In this document: one piece after another, positions 1-9,759 of the stretch | How the letters are laid out: each line of letters opens with the position of its first letter | Position numbering within the stretch: the stretch's first letter is position 1 | Position numbers and translations under genes: made by a program | Assembly (NCBI GenBank): GCA_041671545.1 | Contig: JBAZBI010000017.1 | Span: 1-64,000 of the forward strand | Source of the DNA: UBA1563 sp041671545 | Lineage (GTDB): Bacteria > Bacteroidota > Ignavibacteria > Ignavibacteriales > Ignavibacteriaceae | DNA length: 64,000 nt | Direction of reading: 5' to 3' | The notes under the pieces: generated by a model | Told to the model about the DNA's origin: nothing | Seen by the model: only the letters and a program-made list of their open reading frames with translations | Database searches by the model: none

Positions 1-69
1 GTCCGCTGAATTTTTTAGATTTGTTCATGGTCTTTATTTGTTTTGTCGTTATTACAAATTTAACCATGG

Positions 70-116
70 CAAGGGATTTATCCTTTCGATTTTTCCCTTG
101 TCTTTTATTTTTTACC
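70..116 (+). terminator. possible weak intrinsic terminator
   Basis: CAAGGGA (70-76) can pair with TCCCTTG (94-100) and is followed by a T-rich run. The 17-nt loop is large and no upstream gene is in the window, so this is tentative. Confidence 0.25.
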
Positions 117-192
117 GGACACTAATGGTTCATTTTATTAAAAGAAAGGAGATATTGTATTAAGAAAAGGGTTTTTTGGCTTAATTTTTGAC

Positions 193-234
193 ATTGATGA
201 TTGATGATTGATGATTGATGATTGATGATTGATG
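193..234. repeat. tandem heptamer repeat, ATTGATG x6
   Basis: Six perfect head-to-tail copies of ATTGATG fill 42 bp. They sit in non-coding DNA downstream of the GH2 gene. Period 7 would shift any reading frame, so the array is unlikely to be coding. It may vary in copy number by slippage. Confidence 0.9.
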
Positions 235-511
235 GGCGGGGGTTAATGGTTGATGTTTTATGATCGAAGATCGGGCATTGAAGACCGAAGTAAACTTTAA
301 TAAAAAATCATCTAAATTATCAAATGTGTTTTTACACCAAACATTTATAACTATTTTACTTTCAAAGAGTCCCACGAACATACCGCCATAATAATTTTAA
401 AATTAATCACTAAAAATTAGAAAATCAAAGAATCCCAAACGAGTAGCAAAAAGCTAATCAATCTAAAACTGAAAAGCAATAAAATAATTTAATAAACAAC
501 GTTCGTTTTGC

Positions 512-2839
512 TTAACGCAGTAACAGCATCTTTCGTGTTTGGATTGAACTCCCTGATCTTAACTGATAAAAATAGACCCCGCTGGCTAAATTGTTTTTAG
601 TTTCAAATTTTATAGAATACTTCCCGACTTTCTGAGTTTCATTTACTAACGTAGCAACTTCTTTTCCAAGGATATTAAAAACTTTAATCGAAACAAAACT
701 GTTTTCCGGTAATTGATACCTAATAACCGTACTCGGATTAAAAGGATTCGGATAATTTTGATTCAACTCAAAACTTTCCGGTGTAACATTTTTATCATCT
801 TCAACATCTGTTACCGTACCGCCGAAATCATAATAAAGTTTGTAACTGTTTTTAAGCGTTTCACCAACAGGTTTAAGTACTGATCTGTCCATCGACATTA
901 AACCCATACTTTGAAAACCAAATCTTTGCCCGGCTGTGTACCAATCGAAAATACACCACCAGGTAATACCGTTCAGCATTCCGTTCGGATTATATTTTCC
1001 ATATTCACTTACTGTTGGAAAAAGTTTAAATGCTTTGTAGGTCTCGTTAAAAACAGTAACCTGTTTAGCAGTGGATGATCCGTTTTCAGAAGACCAATAA
1101 CCGAACTCCGAATCCATGATCGGTTTGCCGGGATTATTAATTTTTGCCTGTGCCAGAAAACTGCTGGTGCCGGCGTAATAATTATTTGAGCCGTAGAAAA
1201 TTCCAAAGTACATTGTCCAACTTGCAACATCACATGGTTGTTGAGAAACATCTGTAACTCCCGGTCTATCTGCGGCGGCTGATTGCGTAAGCAATCTTCC
1301 ATCTTTTAAATTAAGGTCTCGATCTTCACGAATAGATTGAATGTAAGTTTTTCGTTCTTGTTCAATTAGACTTTCGTTTTGAAGACTCCAAAAAAAGATC
1401 GATGGACGATTAAAATCTTTTAACACCATTTCTCTAAACATCTGCTGATGAATGTGGCGGATGTTGTTCTGAATATCCCACGATTCAACTTCATCAAACC
1501 AAAAAACCGGAATTTCTTCCCATACGGCAATTCCCAACCGATCGGAAATTAAATAAGTGTAAGGATGATTCGGATAATGTGCGGTACGGAGATACAATGC
1601 TTTAATATCTTTAACTTTTTGAAGATCAGTGAAGATGGTGTCCTTTGGAACACTTCGTCCATAAAGCGGATGATCTTCATGCCGCGCAACTCCGGGTAGA
1701 AAAACGGGATTGCCGTTCAGTAAAAGTTTATCACCGCTGGTTTCAATTGTTCTTACACCAAACTGCGTGCAGAATTCATCAACTACTTTTCCACCCTCTT
1801 CTACCGTAACTTTTGCAATATAAAGATTCGGAGATTTCATCGACCAGAGTTGAAATTCACTCATTGCGAACTCACCGATAAAAGGTGTAATAGAATCTTG
1901 AAGCGTTAAATTATAAGCAAGACTTGAACCGGGTGTTCCAAGAAGTTCGTACGTATTTTCGTTTGAAATATTTCCGGCATTAATGTTTGCAGAATAAACT
2001 TGTACTGTAGCCTTTACCGCTTTTGAACTTCCGGTTTTATTGTAGAGAACTCCGTTAAATGTAACTTTTTTATTTACACCGTCGGTAGTAAAATCAGCGC
2101 GTGATACAGAGATGTTTTCCGATGCTTCCAAATAAACATCGTGAATAATTCCGGTATAGTTGAACCAATCGCATTGTTTATAAGGAACAATGTCTTTACG
2201 CGCTCCCCAAACCGGGTTATCTACTCTAACAACAATGGAATTACTCGCGGCGCCAAAATTTAACTTTGAACTTACATCAAAAGCGAAAGGAGTGTAGCCG
2301 CCTTCGTGGTAGCCGCAATATTTGCCATTGATCCAAACATCGGCAACATAATTAACGGAATAAAAGATCAGTTTAATAAATTTTCCTTGAAGAGAATCTG
2401 CGACATTAAAATTGTATCTGTACCAAACTCCGTTTTCATAAAACTCCGGAGTTCTGATTGTATCGAGATATAAGAAATTTTCAACTGAAGGAATTTGTTT
2501 TGCCGCCCACCCATTGTCATCAAAACCGGGAAGTTCTTTTCCACCTGATTCGGCTAAAAGACTCGTCAATCCGGCTTCATCTCTTTTTAGTAAAGAGAGA
2601 CTATCGCTCGCGTTGAATCTTAATTTTTTCCATGTCCCGGCTAAATTAACAGTAGTTCTATTCTGCTTCTCATACGACGGTACGGGCATTCCATTTTGGA
2701 AAGGAACTTGTACTCCGTTTATGGTTTTAAAACTTAACGTTGCATTGAGCGAAGCGCCTGTTTGAGCACTGCTGTTAAGTGAAAGAATCCAAGCAAAAAC
2801 AATTGCCGGGAAAACGATTTTTAATAGTCTGCTTTTCAT
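512..2839 (-). CDS. secreted GH2 glycoside hydrolase with T9SS sorting domain
   Basis: A 775-aa beta-galactosidase/beta-glucuronidase-like enzyme. It has an N-terminal signal peptide, a sugar-binding jelly-roll domain (about 65-235, with ENGVWYRYNF and WINGKYCGYHEGGYTPF), an immunoglobulin-like domain, and a TIM barrel (about 370-690). The likely acid/base Glu lies in SLQNES (about residue 488) and the likely nucleophile in DSEFG (about 576). The last 85 residues (NQNYPNPFNPSTVIRY ... SGVYFYQLRSG) form a T9SS type-A sorting domain, so the enzyme is probably released or anchored at the cell surface. It follows the sensor/regulator operon on the same strand after a 430-bp gap, so it may be one of that system's targets, but this is inferred. 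Exact glycosidic specificity cannot be read from the sequence. Confidence 0.9.
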   Translation of the reverse strand: MKSRLLKIVFPAIVFAWILSLNSSAQTGASLNATLSFKTINGVQVPFQNGMPVPSYEKQNRTTVNLAGTWKKLRFNASDSLSLLKRDEAGLTSLLAESGGKELPGFDDNGWAAKQIPSVENFLYLDTIRTPEFYENGVWYRYNFNVADSLQGKFIKLIFYSVNYVADVWINGKYCGYHEGGYTPFAFDVSSKLNFGAASNSIVVRVDNPVWGARKDIVPYKQCDWFNYTGIIHDVYLEASENISVSRADFTTDGVNKKVTFNGVLYNKTGSSKAVKATVQVYSANINAGNISNENTYELLGTPGSSLAYNLTLQDSITPFIGEFAMSEFQLWSMKSPNLYIAKVTVEEGGKVVDEFCTQFGVRTIETSGDKLLLNGNPVFLPGVARHEDHPLYGRSVPKDTIFTDLQKVKDIKALYLRTAHYPNHPYTYLISDRLGIAVWEEIPVFWFDEVESWDIQNNIRHIHQQMFREMVLKDFNRPSIFFWSLQNESLIEQERKTYIQSIREDRDLNLKDGRLLTQSAAADRPGVTDVSQQPCDVASWTMYFGIFYGSNNYYAGTSSFLAQAKINNPGKPIMDSEFGYWSSENGSSTAKQVTVFNETYKAFKLFPTVSEYGKYNPNGMLNGITWWCIFDWYTAGQRFGFQSMGLMSMDRSVLKPVGETLKNSYKLYYDFGGTVTDVEDDKNVTPESFELNQNYPNPFNPSTVIRYQLPENSFVSIKVFNILGKEVATLVNETQKVGKYSIKFETKNNLASGVYFYQLRSGSSIQTRKMLLLR

Positions 2840-3269
2840 AATTACTTATCTTAATTTTTTTATAATCTAGTCGTTTAGAACAAGAATAGTACCACGAAAT
2901 TTAACTTCTTTTGCTGAAAAAACAACGAAGATGATAACGCTTTTGGCGGTTGGTTATTATTCTAATAAAACGGAGTTTATTATAGTGATAAGGAAAGTCT
3001 GCGACTCTAAGAGCAATTGGACGCGTATTTGTAGAAGTTAGTAATCCGCCTCAGATAATGCAAAATGGAGAGAATGTTTGACCAAAGAGTGAAAGAATGA
3101 CTGAATGAGGATGAATTGGATGAATGATTTTCATTCAGTCATTCAGTCATTCAGCCATTCAATCATTCCAAATTATTTGGCATTTCTAGATTATAATTTT
3201 GTTAGGCTCAATTGAGGTTATCCTAAAAAACCATAAATGATCTTAACAAATCTGCGTCCCAATGTTTTT
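2840..3269. other. intergenic region with GAATG hairpin
   Basis: This gap separates the GH2 gene from the upstream response regulator, both on the minus strand. It must contain the GH2 promoter if the two are not cotranscribed. It holds one copy of the dispersed GAATG hairpin (3094-3169). I saw no clear promoter, RNA gene or ORF. Confidence 0.5.
3094..3169. repeat. GAATG-rich intergenic hairpin, copy 1
   Basis: The left arm is built of GAATGA/CTGAATGA-like units and the right arm of TCATTCAG units. The two arms are imperfect reverse complements around TGAATGA-TTT-TCATTCA (3121-3137). Related elements lie at 9652, 35864 and 39065, all between genes. It could be a REP/MITE-like dispersed repeat or an mRNA-stabilising hairpin. 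Confidence 0.75.
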
Positions 3270-4724
3270 TTATTTCATCCCTAATTCCTTCGCCATGCGG
3301 AAAAAGTTTGGCGGGGCGAGTCCTAATTTTTTTGCTGCGTCGGTATCCGAAGTTGAGTTCTCTCTAACAAATGCAAAATATTTTTGCCGAACCAGAACTT
3401 CCAAATCACGTAGAGACAAAATATTCTCTTTATCAAAATTAACTCCGGCTTGTTGAATCGGTTCATCCATAAATCCATATTTTCCGATTGCAAGTTTTGC
3501 CTCTTTCAAAGTAATGATTTTTTCATCATTGAAAAGCAGCCGTTGCACAACGTTTTTTAATTCGCGAACATTGCCTGGCCAATCATAATCCACCAGCAAT
3601 TTCATAGCATCGTCTTCGAACTTTGGTTTCTCGCGGATCATATCAATACTCATTATCATCATAAAATGATCGAGCAAAATTGGAATGTCGGATTTTCTAT
3701 ATTTCAGATCGGGAACGTGGATCGGTAAAACGTTTAGGCGATAATATAAATCTTCTCTAAATCTTCTTGCTTTAACTTCTTCTTCAATATTTCTGTTTGT
3801 AGCGGCAAGAATGCGGACATCAACCTTTATTTTTTCCGTTCTACCGATCTTCTCTATCTCACCGTCTTGAATAACGCGGAGTAATTTTACTTGCGCAGCA
3901 AGCGGAAGTTCGGTTACTTCATCAAGAAAAATTGTTCCGTTGTTGGCTACTTCAAAAAGTCCGAGTTTCTTTTTATCTGCTCCGGTGAAAGCGCCCTTTT
4001 CATAACCGAATAATTCACTTTCTACCAGATCGTGCGGCAGACTTCCGCAGTTTATGATGACAAAATTTTCAAGATTTCTCGCACTGTTATAATGGATGTT
4101 GTACGCGACGAGTTCTTTTCCGGTTCCGGAAGCGCCTCGGATAAGAACGTTAATAGTGCTTTGCGCGCACTTTGCGATTTGTTCTTTCAGTTTAACAATT
4201 TCCGGTGATTGCCCCACCATCCGTTTTTGTTCCAAGGTTTCTTCAACGTTGCGCACCAACTTTTGATTTACACGCAAGCGTTCAAGTTCTAATTTTCTTT
4301 TCTCGAATGCGTTGAAAATACTTATGATAAAATCGGTAGGCTGATAAATAAATTCCTCAATATCGCCGGGATATTTGGTACAGTACCAAAACGCTCCGGC
4401 TTTCATCAATTTATTTGCGAAGGCATAGTCGGAGATGTTTATCGTCATCTTTGTTACCACAATAATTTGCAGCGCGGAGTCAACCTCTTTTATTTTATGA
4501 ATTAATTCTTCTCCCATCAAACCGCCGGCGATCTGAAAATCCATTATCACCAGATCAAAGCGTTCGCTTTTTTCTTTAAGTAATTCAAGAGCTCCTTTGC
4601 CGTCTGAGACAATTTTCCCGATCTTGATCTGATCGGAAAACGGTTTGATAGTATTCTGTACGCGACGTACATCAAATTCTTCGTCTTCAATTAAGAGGAC
4701 GTTGATAATTCCTTCTAAAAACAT
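3270..4724 (-). CDS. sigma-54-dependent response regulator (NtrC family)
   Basis: A 484-aa three-domain regulator. The receiver domain (about 7-125) has acidic residues in LLIEDEE, phosphoacceptor D62, T91 and K117. The AAA+ domain (about 168-400) has Walker A GASGTGKE (197-204), an intact GAFTGA sigma-54 contact loop (244-249), Walker B IFLDEV and arginine-finger region FREDLYYRLN. The Fis-type helix-turn-helix is at the C terminus (DAAKKLGLAPPNFFRMAKELG). It is the last gene of a run of solute-binding protein, sensor kinase and regulator, 59 bp after the kinase, so it is very likely that kinase's partner. It should activate sigma-54 promoters, plausibly for carbohydrate-use genes. Confidence 0.93.
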   Translation of the reverse strand: MFLEGIINVLLIEDEEFDVRRVQNTIKPFSDQIKIGKIVSDGKGALELLKEKSERFDLVIMDFQIAGGLMGEELIHKIKEVDSALQIIVVTKMTINISDYAFANKLMKAGAFWYCTKYPGDIEEFIYQPTDFIISIFNAFEKRKLELERLRVNQKLVRNVEETLEQKRMVGQSPEIVKLKEQIAKCAQSTINVLIRGASGTGKELVAYNIHYNSARNLENFVIINCGSLPHDLVESELFGYEKGAFTGADKKKLGLFEVANNGTIFLDEVTELPLAAQVKLLRVIQDGEIEKIGRTEKIKVDVRILAATNRNIEEEVKARRFREDLYYRLNVLPIHVPDLKYRKSDIPILLDHFMMIMSIDMIREKPKFEDDAMKLLVDYDWPGNVRELKNVVQRLLFNDEKIITLKEAKLAIGKYGFMDEPIQQAGVNFDKENILSLRDLEVLVRQKYFAFVRENSTSDTDAAKKLGLAPPNFFRMAKELGMK

Positions 4725-4783
4725 TTTAGCTCCTTAATACCGATTACTCTTCTTTAGTTATAAAATAAACCAGCAAACAAATT

Positions 4784-6262
4784 CTAATTTCTAATTGATA
4801 TCACAAATTTACAGCCGGTCTGCGGGAGATTTTCTACATCCAGACTCCAGCCACAGCGTTTAGAAATCTCATAAGCAATATAACATCCGTATCCGATGGT
4901 TGGGATATCTGATTTTTTTGTCGATACATTTTCGTGGAAAAGATATTTTCTTCCGTCTTCTTCTATTTTAAGAAGTTCGGAAGGAACTCCCTTTCCATTA
5001 TCTGAAATGCTTATGAACGATTTTCTATTCGCTTGATCATACTCTGAAGTAATAGTTATTTGCAGATTTTGTTCTCCACCGTGATCAATACTATTTTGAA
5101 TGAGCGGCTCCAATATTTCCCACACAACAAATTCGTTAACAGGAACAGTCGGTAGATTTTCATCGAGTGACAAATTTATCGTAAAGGCATTCGTCTTTTT
5201 CGCAATTCTTAAAAAGATATGATTCACAAGAAAATTAATTACTTCATTCAAATTTGTCTGGAACAATTGGTTGCGGATAGTTTGGATCGGCGGATCGTAC
5301 CACTTCATATCATAAATTACACGCGAAATAAAATTTGAATACTTGGCTACACGGTATTTTACTTCGTCAATATTTCCCGATGCAAGCTGCCGGAGATCCT
5401 CTTTTATAAATCCCATGATCTTTTCGGCTTTATGATGAGTATGGTAAATTCGCTTTGTAAAGACAAGCTCTTTCTGATAATTAATTTGCTTCTTCAAATT
5501 TTCTTCATGCTCGTCGAACAAAAGTTTTTGCGCTTCATCGCGTTCTTTCACAGTGTAAGAAGAAATAAAATACATTGCCAGAAGTCCAAGCAAGATGAGT
5601 GATAAATAAATAACCGAAGTTTCATCATACCCGGAAATAATTTGATCTGTGATGAAAGAAAAATCGGGTGAGTTCTTCATGTAAAGCGCGCCGATCACTT
5701 CTCCCCTCACTACGAACGGCACAAAAATGTTATATGATTTCTTGTTCGTTAAAATTGTTTGTATTTGTTCTTGAGATTCAACTTGATTTTTTATCGGCAT
5801 GTAAAGCGAGATAGCTTGCGAATAAGACTTTTTAATTCCTTTCGGCGACAAATCTTCTGTAACCAGATAAGCGTAGAGATCTTTTCCCTCATCGATGGCA
5901 ATTACGCTATCGCCTTTATTTACAAGGATACAAAGCGCTTCGATATTATGCTGTAAAGTCTGTTGACTAAAAATAATATCGAACGACTGAGTAATTCTCT
6001 TTGACTCTTCATCATTCAAAACTTTTTGAGGATCAATTGTTTCAAGTAAAAGTTCGATTGACGTGGTAGTTAAATTTGCCAGCCGCTCAGCAGAATCTTT
6101 TTGGTACCACTCTTGTGTTGTACTTAAAAAATTTGTTATTGAAACTTTATTGATGATCGAGATGATCAACTGGAAAGCAAAGATAACAATGAAGAGCACC
6201 GTGAGATGTTTAAACTCAAAATGATACTCGCGAAACCTGTCTAATATTTTTTTTGATGCCAT
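4784..6262 (-). CDS. membrane sensor histidine kinase
   Basis: A 492-aa kinase. A short cytoplasmic N terminus leads to TM1 (about 19-39), a roughly 175-residue extracytoplasmic sensor region, and TM2 (about 216-236). A coiled linker follows, then a dimerisation segment with candidate phospho-His around HTHHK (274-278). The C-terminal ATPase domain (about 370-492) has N-box LIQNSIDHGG, DNGKGVP and a G2 box GYGCYIA. The His box does not match the commonest HisKA consensus, so the exact phospho-His is uncertain. It starts 5 bp after the stop of the solute-binding protein gene, which implies tight coexpression and suggests that protein presents its ligand to the sensor region. Confidence 0.88.
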   Translation of the reverse strand: MASKKILDRFREYHFEFKHLTVLFIVIFAFQLIISIINKVSITNFLSTTQEWYQKDSAERLANLTTTSIELLLETIDPQKVLNDEESKRITQSFDIIFSQQTLQHNIEALCILVNKGDSVIAIDEGKDLYAYLVTEDLSPKGIKKSYSQAISLYMPIKNQVESQEQIQTILTNKKSYNIFVPFVVRGEVIGALYMKNSPDFSFITDQIISGYDETSVIYLSLILLGLLAMYFISSYTVKERDEAQKLLFDEHEENLKKQINYQKELVFTKRIYHTHHKAEKIMGFIKEDLRQLASGNIDEVKYRVAKYSNFISRVIYDMKWYDPPIQTIRNQLFQTNLNEVINFLVNHIFLRIAKKTNAFTINLSLDENLPTVPVNEFVVWEILEPLIQNSIDHGGEQNLQITITSEYDQANRKSFISISDNGKGVPSELLKIEEDGRKYLFHENVSTKKSDIPTIGYGCYIAYEISKRCGWSLDVENLPQTGCKFVISIRN

Positions 6263-6267
6263 GTCTA

Positions 6268-7590
6268 TTAGTCTGCCGGTTGAACAATGATTCCCGCTTT
6301 GCGGATTTTTTCATAAGCCGTTTTTACCGCTTCGTCAACTGAAATTTCTTGCTTCAATGCTGAATGAATTATTCGCGCAAGAATATCTGAAAAGATGGTG
6401 TACTTTTTAAAGAAGGGACGATGAGCTCCGTTTTTCATCAACTCTTTATAAAAACTGAGGTCGGGATTATTTTTAAAAAACTCTTTATCTTCATATAAAT
6501 GATTAAGTACCGGCAAATAGCCTCCCCCATTGTACATAAGCTTTTGCGATTCTTCACTCGTAAAGAAATTAATGAACTTGACAGATTCACTAACATTTGT
6601 CGAATATTTTGAGATCATCAAATTCCATCCGCCGAAAATTGAAACCGGCTTTTCCCCGGCAAAATGCGGTGTCGGAGCCCTTTCAAGTTTTTTAAGTACG
6701 CTGGAATGTTCAGGAGTTGTTTCTCTTGCTTTTAAACTAGACCAACCTCGAACAGAAAAACCATCTTCCTCCAGCAAGAAATCAAGACTTTCATTTTCTT
6801 TTAGATCAATAACTTTACCGGGAGAGATTTTATCTTGATAAATATTTTTGAGAAGTTGATTCAGCACCTTCTTAAATCTTGATTCGCTCAAAAAAAGTGT
6901 GTCGTTCCGATAAAAAGAATTTTTTCCGTTCGCCATCATTTCAAAAAAACTGCAGATCAATCCCTCATAATTATCAGCTTGAAAAATGTAATAGGCATTT
7001 TTAGACACCGGAAAATTTTTAGACAGTTCAGCTAAATCTTCCCAGGTAATTGAATTTTTAATTTTTGTTTGAAATTCATGGTAATTGGGAAGTTTTCGCA
7101 AAACATCATCACGGTAATATAAGTGAGCAATATCGATATAGAGAGGAACAGCCATTAGTACATTGTCATAAAGACACGTCTCAAGAGCGTAGTTCAGAAG
7201 TTTCCCTTTTTCATTTTTAGAATAATATGGAGTAAGCGGAACAGCCCATTTTGCAAAACGCGGTACCCAAATTTGATCTACGGTAAAGACATCAATACGG
7301 TCGCTTTTATTACGAAGATACCGTGCAAGTAATTCTTTTCTCTCGTTGGTACTGAACTTATCAAATGAAAGATTGATAGCAACAACTTCTATCTGTCCAT
7401 CGTACTTTTTATTGAAAGCCTCAATCACTTTTTTGTGTGCATTGGAAATGTTATCAACAAAATAGATTTTTTTTGCATGCACCTTTGCAGGCTGCAACCC
7501 TGAACCCGTAGGAAAAACATACGTGATCAGCAGGAATGAGGTCATTAATATTCCGCTGAGAATAACATAAAAAGTTTTTTCAAATTTCAT
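6268..7590 (-). CDS. orphan extracellular solute-binding protein (sugar type)
   Basis: A 440-aa protein with the fold pattern of family 1 (MalE-like) binding proteins: 'VIEAFNKKYDGQIEVVAI ... RIDVFTVDQIWVPRFAKW' near the N terminus and 'FGGWNLMISKYSTNVSESVKFINFF' in the second lobe. The N-terminal hydrophobic stretch (about 7-27) has no lipobox and may act as a signal anchor. No ABC permease or ATPase gene lies nearby. The next gene, 5 bp away, is a sensor kinase, so its likely role is ligand capture for signalling rather than transport. This is inferred from gene order. The ligand is unknown; an oligosaccharide fits the neighbourhood. Confidence 0.85.
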   Translation of the reverse strand: MKFEKTFYVILSGILMTSFLLITYVFPTGSGLQPAKVHAKKIYFVDNISNAHKKVIEAFNKKYDGQIEVVAINLSFDKFSTNERKELLARYLRNKSDRIDVFTVDQIWVPRFAKWAVPLTPYYSKNEKGKLLNYALETCLYDNVLMAVPLYIDIAHLYYRDDVLRKLPNYHEFQTKIKNSITWEDLAELSKNFPVSKNAYYIFQADNYEGLICSFFEMMANGKNSFYRNDTLFLSESRFKKVLNQLLKNIYQDKISPGKVIDLKENESLDFLLEEDGFSVRGWSSLKARETTPEHSSVLKKLERAPTPHFAGEKPVSIFGGWNLMISKYSTNVSESVKFINFFTSEESQKLMYNGGGYLPVLNHLYEDKEFFKNNPDLSFYKELMKNGAHRPFFKKYTIFSDILARIIHSALKQEISVDEAVKTAYEKIRKAGIIVQPAD

Positions 7591-7652
7591 TTGTATGAAC
7601 TTTAACTTTTTCCAATTTCACAATACAAGTTTCCAATTATTGTAAAGATTTC

Positions 7653-9488
7653 TTAAGGAAGTAATTTCTTTTGCTTCTGCCAGGTTTGCATCCAATCAAC
7701 GTTTGGCATAACTGTCGGAACTCCCGGGAGCCTTCCGCCAAAACCCATGTAACGGTAGGTGAACATATTTACATCTGTTACAGTTAATTGTTTTAATGTC
7801 TGGTCATACAGAGAAACACCAAATTTTTGTGCCAGCCGGGCGGTTCCATCGGTTACGTTTTCATAAAGACGCTTCTCAAAAAGTTCTTCTTTAATTTTAT
7901 CTTTACTCGCTTCAAAAGTTTGCTTAACGGAATCTTGCGCTTCTTTTTTACCGAGCAGTTTAAAGATGGAATATCCACCTTCAACTTTTAACGGACCATA
8001 AACTTCTCCCTCTTTCATTGTTACGGCAACTTTTCCAATTTCACCAAGTTGGAAAGTATATTGCCATCCCAATTCACCCTTTTGTCCCAACGTTGATTTC
8101 CGCTGGTTAAATCTTTCAGCTAAAGCTTTAAAATCTTCTCCATTATTTATTTTCTGCAGAATTGTCTGAATGGAATCGAGATTGTCAGACAGAATTTCGA
8201 TAAGATTTACTTTTAGCCCGGCGACTTGATTACCCGTTTTGCTCAAATAATATTTATAAACTTCATCATCGGTTACGCGGGAAGAGTCAACAAAAACCTT
8301 CTTCATAAATTGTGATAAATAATTATCCTGCCACATTTGAATATCCTTTTGAACTTGCGGATGATTTTGAATTCCTCTTTTTATAGCTTCACGGGTTATC
8401 AATTCGTGCTGAACAAAATCGTTTAATTTTTTTTGAAGTAACCCGACGATATTTGGTTTTATCGCATGTTTGGTATTAAAATCTTCAACAAGCAGATAGT
8501 ATAAGAAATCATTCAAAGTCGGAGAATCCTTGTCAAACGTCGCTATCGGTAAGTTAAGCTTCTCATTGCCGTAAAGAGAAGCAATATAAAAAAGATCAAA
8601 CTCGGTAAAATGATAATTGGAAGAATCAGCCGGATTGATCTCTCGTCTTCTTTGAAAAGATTGGAGTATTTTATCGGGCAGTTCCATTACAATGTCGGGA
8701 TTAAACTGAATTTGGATACCGGAAAGAATTTTATTTAAATATTCCGTACCGTTTGCTTTAGTTCTTCTTAATTTAATAATGTTTTTAACATTATCGGCGC
8801 CGGTTGCAGCTTTATCGGGCAATGGCGCAGCTTTATCTACAAGTTTAAAAATGAACCAACCGCTTCTATTTTTCATCGGTTTGGAAAAGGTATTTACTTC
8901 CATTTTATAAAGCGAATCCTCCATCCATTCTTCATCCATTTTTCCGAAAGTAATCGGGACAGGTTCTTTCTGGATTGCGTAATCGGGTCGCATTTTTAAA
9001 AGCGAATCGAAACGAGCTCCTTTCCGAAGTTGATTATAGATCGAATAACTCTCTACAGAATCTACCGAACTGATGATCAAAACCTTTAAAGTTATTTTTG
9101 CCCTTGCTTTTCCGCGGACTAAATCGAGATCCGTTATCTTAGTTTTGCTTTCAACTTCTTGTTTAAATAAACCATCTCGCAGAAACATTTTTTCAATCGG
9201 TTTGAGCAAATCCTTATAATATTTTATAGTATCAAAACGCTTATCAGACGCTTCCAAAGCCCAAAGCTTTTCTGAGATGAGTGACGCAAGGAACTCTTTT
9301 TTAAGCGAATCCGTGTTTTTGTGAGTGACGCTTGGATGTGGCAGCAACTCGTAACGGGTTTTAAACTCATCCGCGGTAATAACCGAAGGACCAATTTTAG
9401 CTACAGGTTCGTCTTTTTTTTGCGCTTCACTTAATTGCGTTTGTACAAGAATAGAGAGTAAGAATAAGAGAATGTATTTCCTCATCAC
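7653..9488 (-). CDS. SurA-like periplasmic peptidyl-prolyl isomerase
   Basis: A 611-aa secreted protein with a signal peptide (about 1-22) and a SurA-type N-terminal chaperone region beginning at 'VAKIGPSVITADEFKTRYE'. There are two parvulin-like segments, about 128-225 (degenerate) and about 420-520 (clearer: 'LGQKGELGWQYTFQLGEIGKVAVTMKEGEVYGPLKVEGGYSIFKL'). Such proteins fold outer-membrane and secreted proteins in the periplasm. The gene is 62 bp upstream of the solute-binding protein gene on the same strand and may head that operon. ATG-ATG at the 5' end allows a start one codon later. Confidence 0.88.
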   Translation of the reverse strand: MMRKYILLFLLSILVQTQLSEAQKKDEPVAKIGPSVITADEFKTRYELLPHPSVTHKNTDSLKKEFLASLISEKLWALEASDKRFDTIKYYKDLLKPIEKMFLRDGLFKQEVESKTKITDLDLVRGKARAKITLKVLIISSVDSVESYSIYNQLRKGARFDSLLKMRPDYAIQKEPVPITFGKMDEEWMEDSLYKMEVNTFSKPMKNRSGWFIFKLVDKAAPLPDKAATGADNVKNIIKLRRTKANGTEYLNKILSGIQIQFNPDIVMELPDKILQSFQRRREINPADSSNYHFTEFDLFYIASLYGNEKLNLPIATFDKDSPTLNDFLYYLLVEDFNTKHAIKPNIVGLLQKKLNDFVQHELITREAIKRGIQNHPQVQKDIQMWQDNYLSQFMKKVFVDSSRVTDDEVYKYYLSKTGNQVAGLKVNLIEILSDNLDSIQTILQKINNGEDFKALAERFNQRKSTLGQKGELGWQYTFQLGEIGKVAVTMKEGEVYGPLKVEGGYSIFKLLGKKEAQDSVKQTFEASKDKIKEELFEKRLYENVTDGTARLAQKFGVSLYDQTLKQLTVTDVNMFTYRYMGFGGRLPGVPTVMPNVDWMQTWQKQKKLLP

Positions 9489-9651
9489 CGGTGAATCCTA
9501 ATCAAATTATTTGTAAAGAATATTTTTTTTATTGCAATATACAGGTCTCAACTAAATTAGCAGAGGCAAATTTCGGGGAACCACCTCTAAAATTTAAACT
9601 ATAACCTGGACAAGCCCACCCAAAAGCTGTCGGGTAAATCAGAACCAAATT

Positions 9652-9718
9652 GCATGAATGGATGCAAGATTGAATGACCGAATGAAAAATATTCAACCAT
9701 TCATTTTCATTCATCCGC
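9652..9718. repeat. GAATG-rich intergenic hairpin, copy 2
   Basis: GCATGAATGG and TTGAATGACCGAATGA on the left face ATTCAACCATTC and TTCATTCATCCGC on the right, forming an imperfect inverted repeat. It resembles the elements at 3094, 35864 and 39065. It sits between divergent genes, which argues against a terminator role here. Confidence 0.65.
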
Positions 9719-9759
9719 AAAATATTTTTCATATCCTTTAGATTAACTTATTTTAACGC

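Larger units (their letters stand above)
1..511. other. gene-free stretch at left edge
   Basis: No convincing coding region is visible. The stretch lies downstream of the minus-strand GH2 gene. It holds a six-copy heptamer repeat (193-234) and a weak stem-loop followed by a T-rich run (70-116), which could be a plus-strand terminator for a gene outside the window. The rest is low-complexity AT-rich DNA. Confidence 0.6.

Noticed and set aside
1..120. GTCCG (1-5) and CGGAC (116-120) as ends of a small mobile element
   Set aside because: Five-base inverted ends are expected by chance, and no target duplication or transposase is visible.
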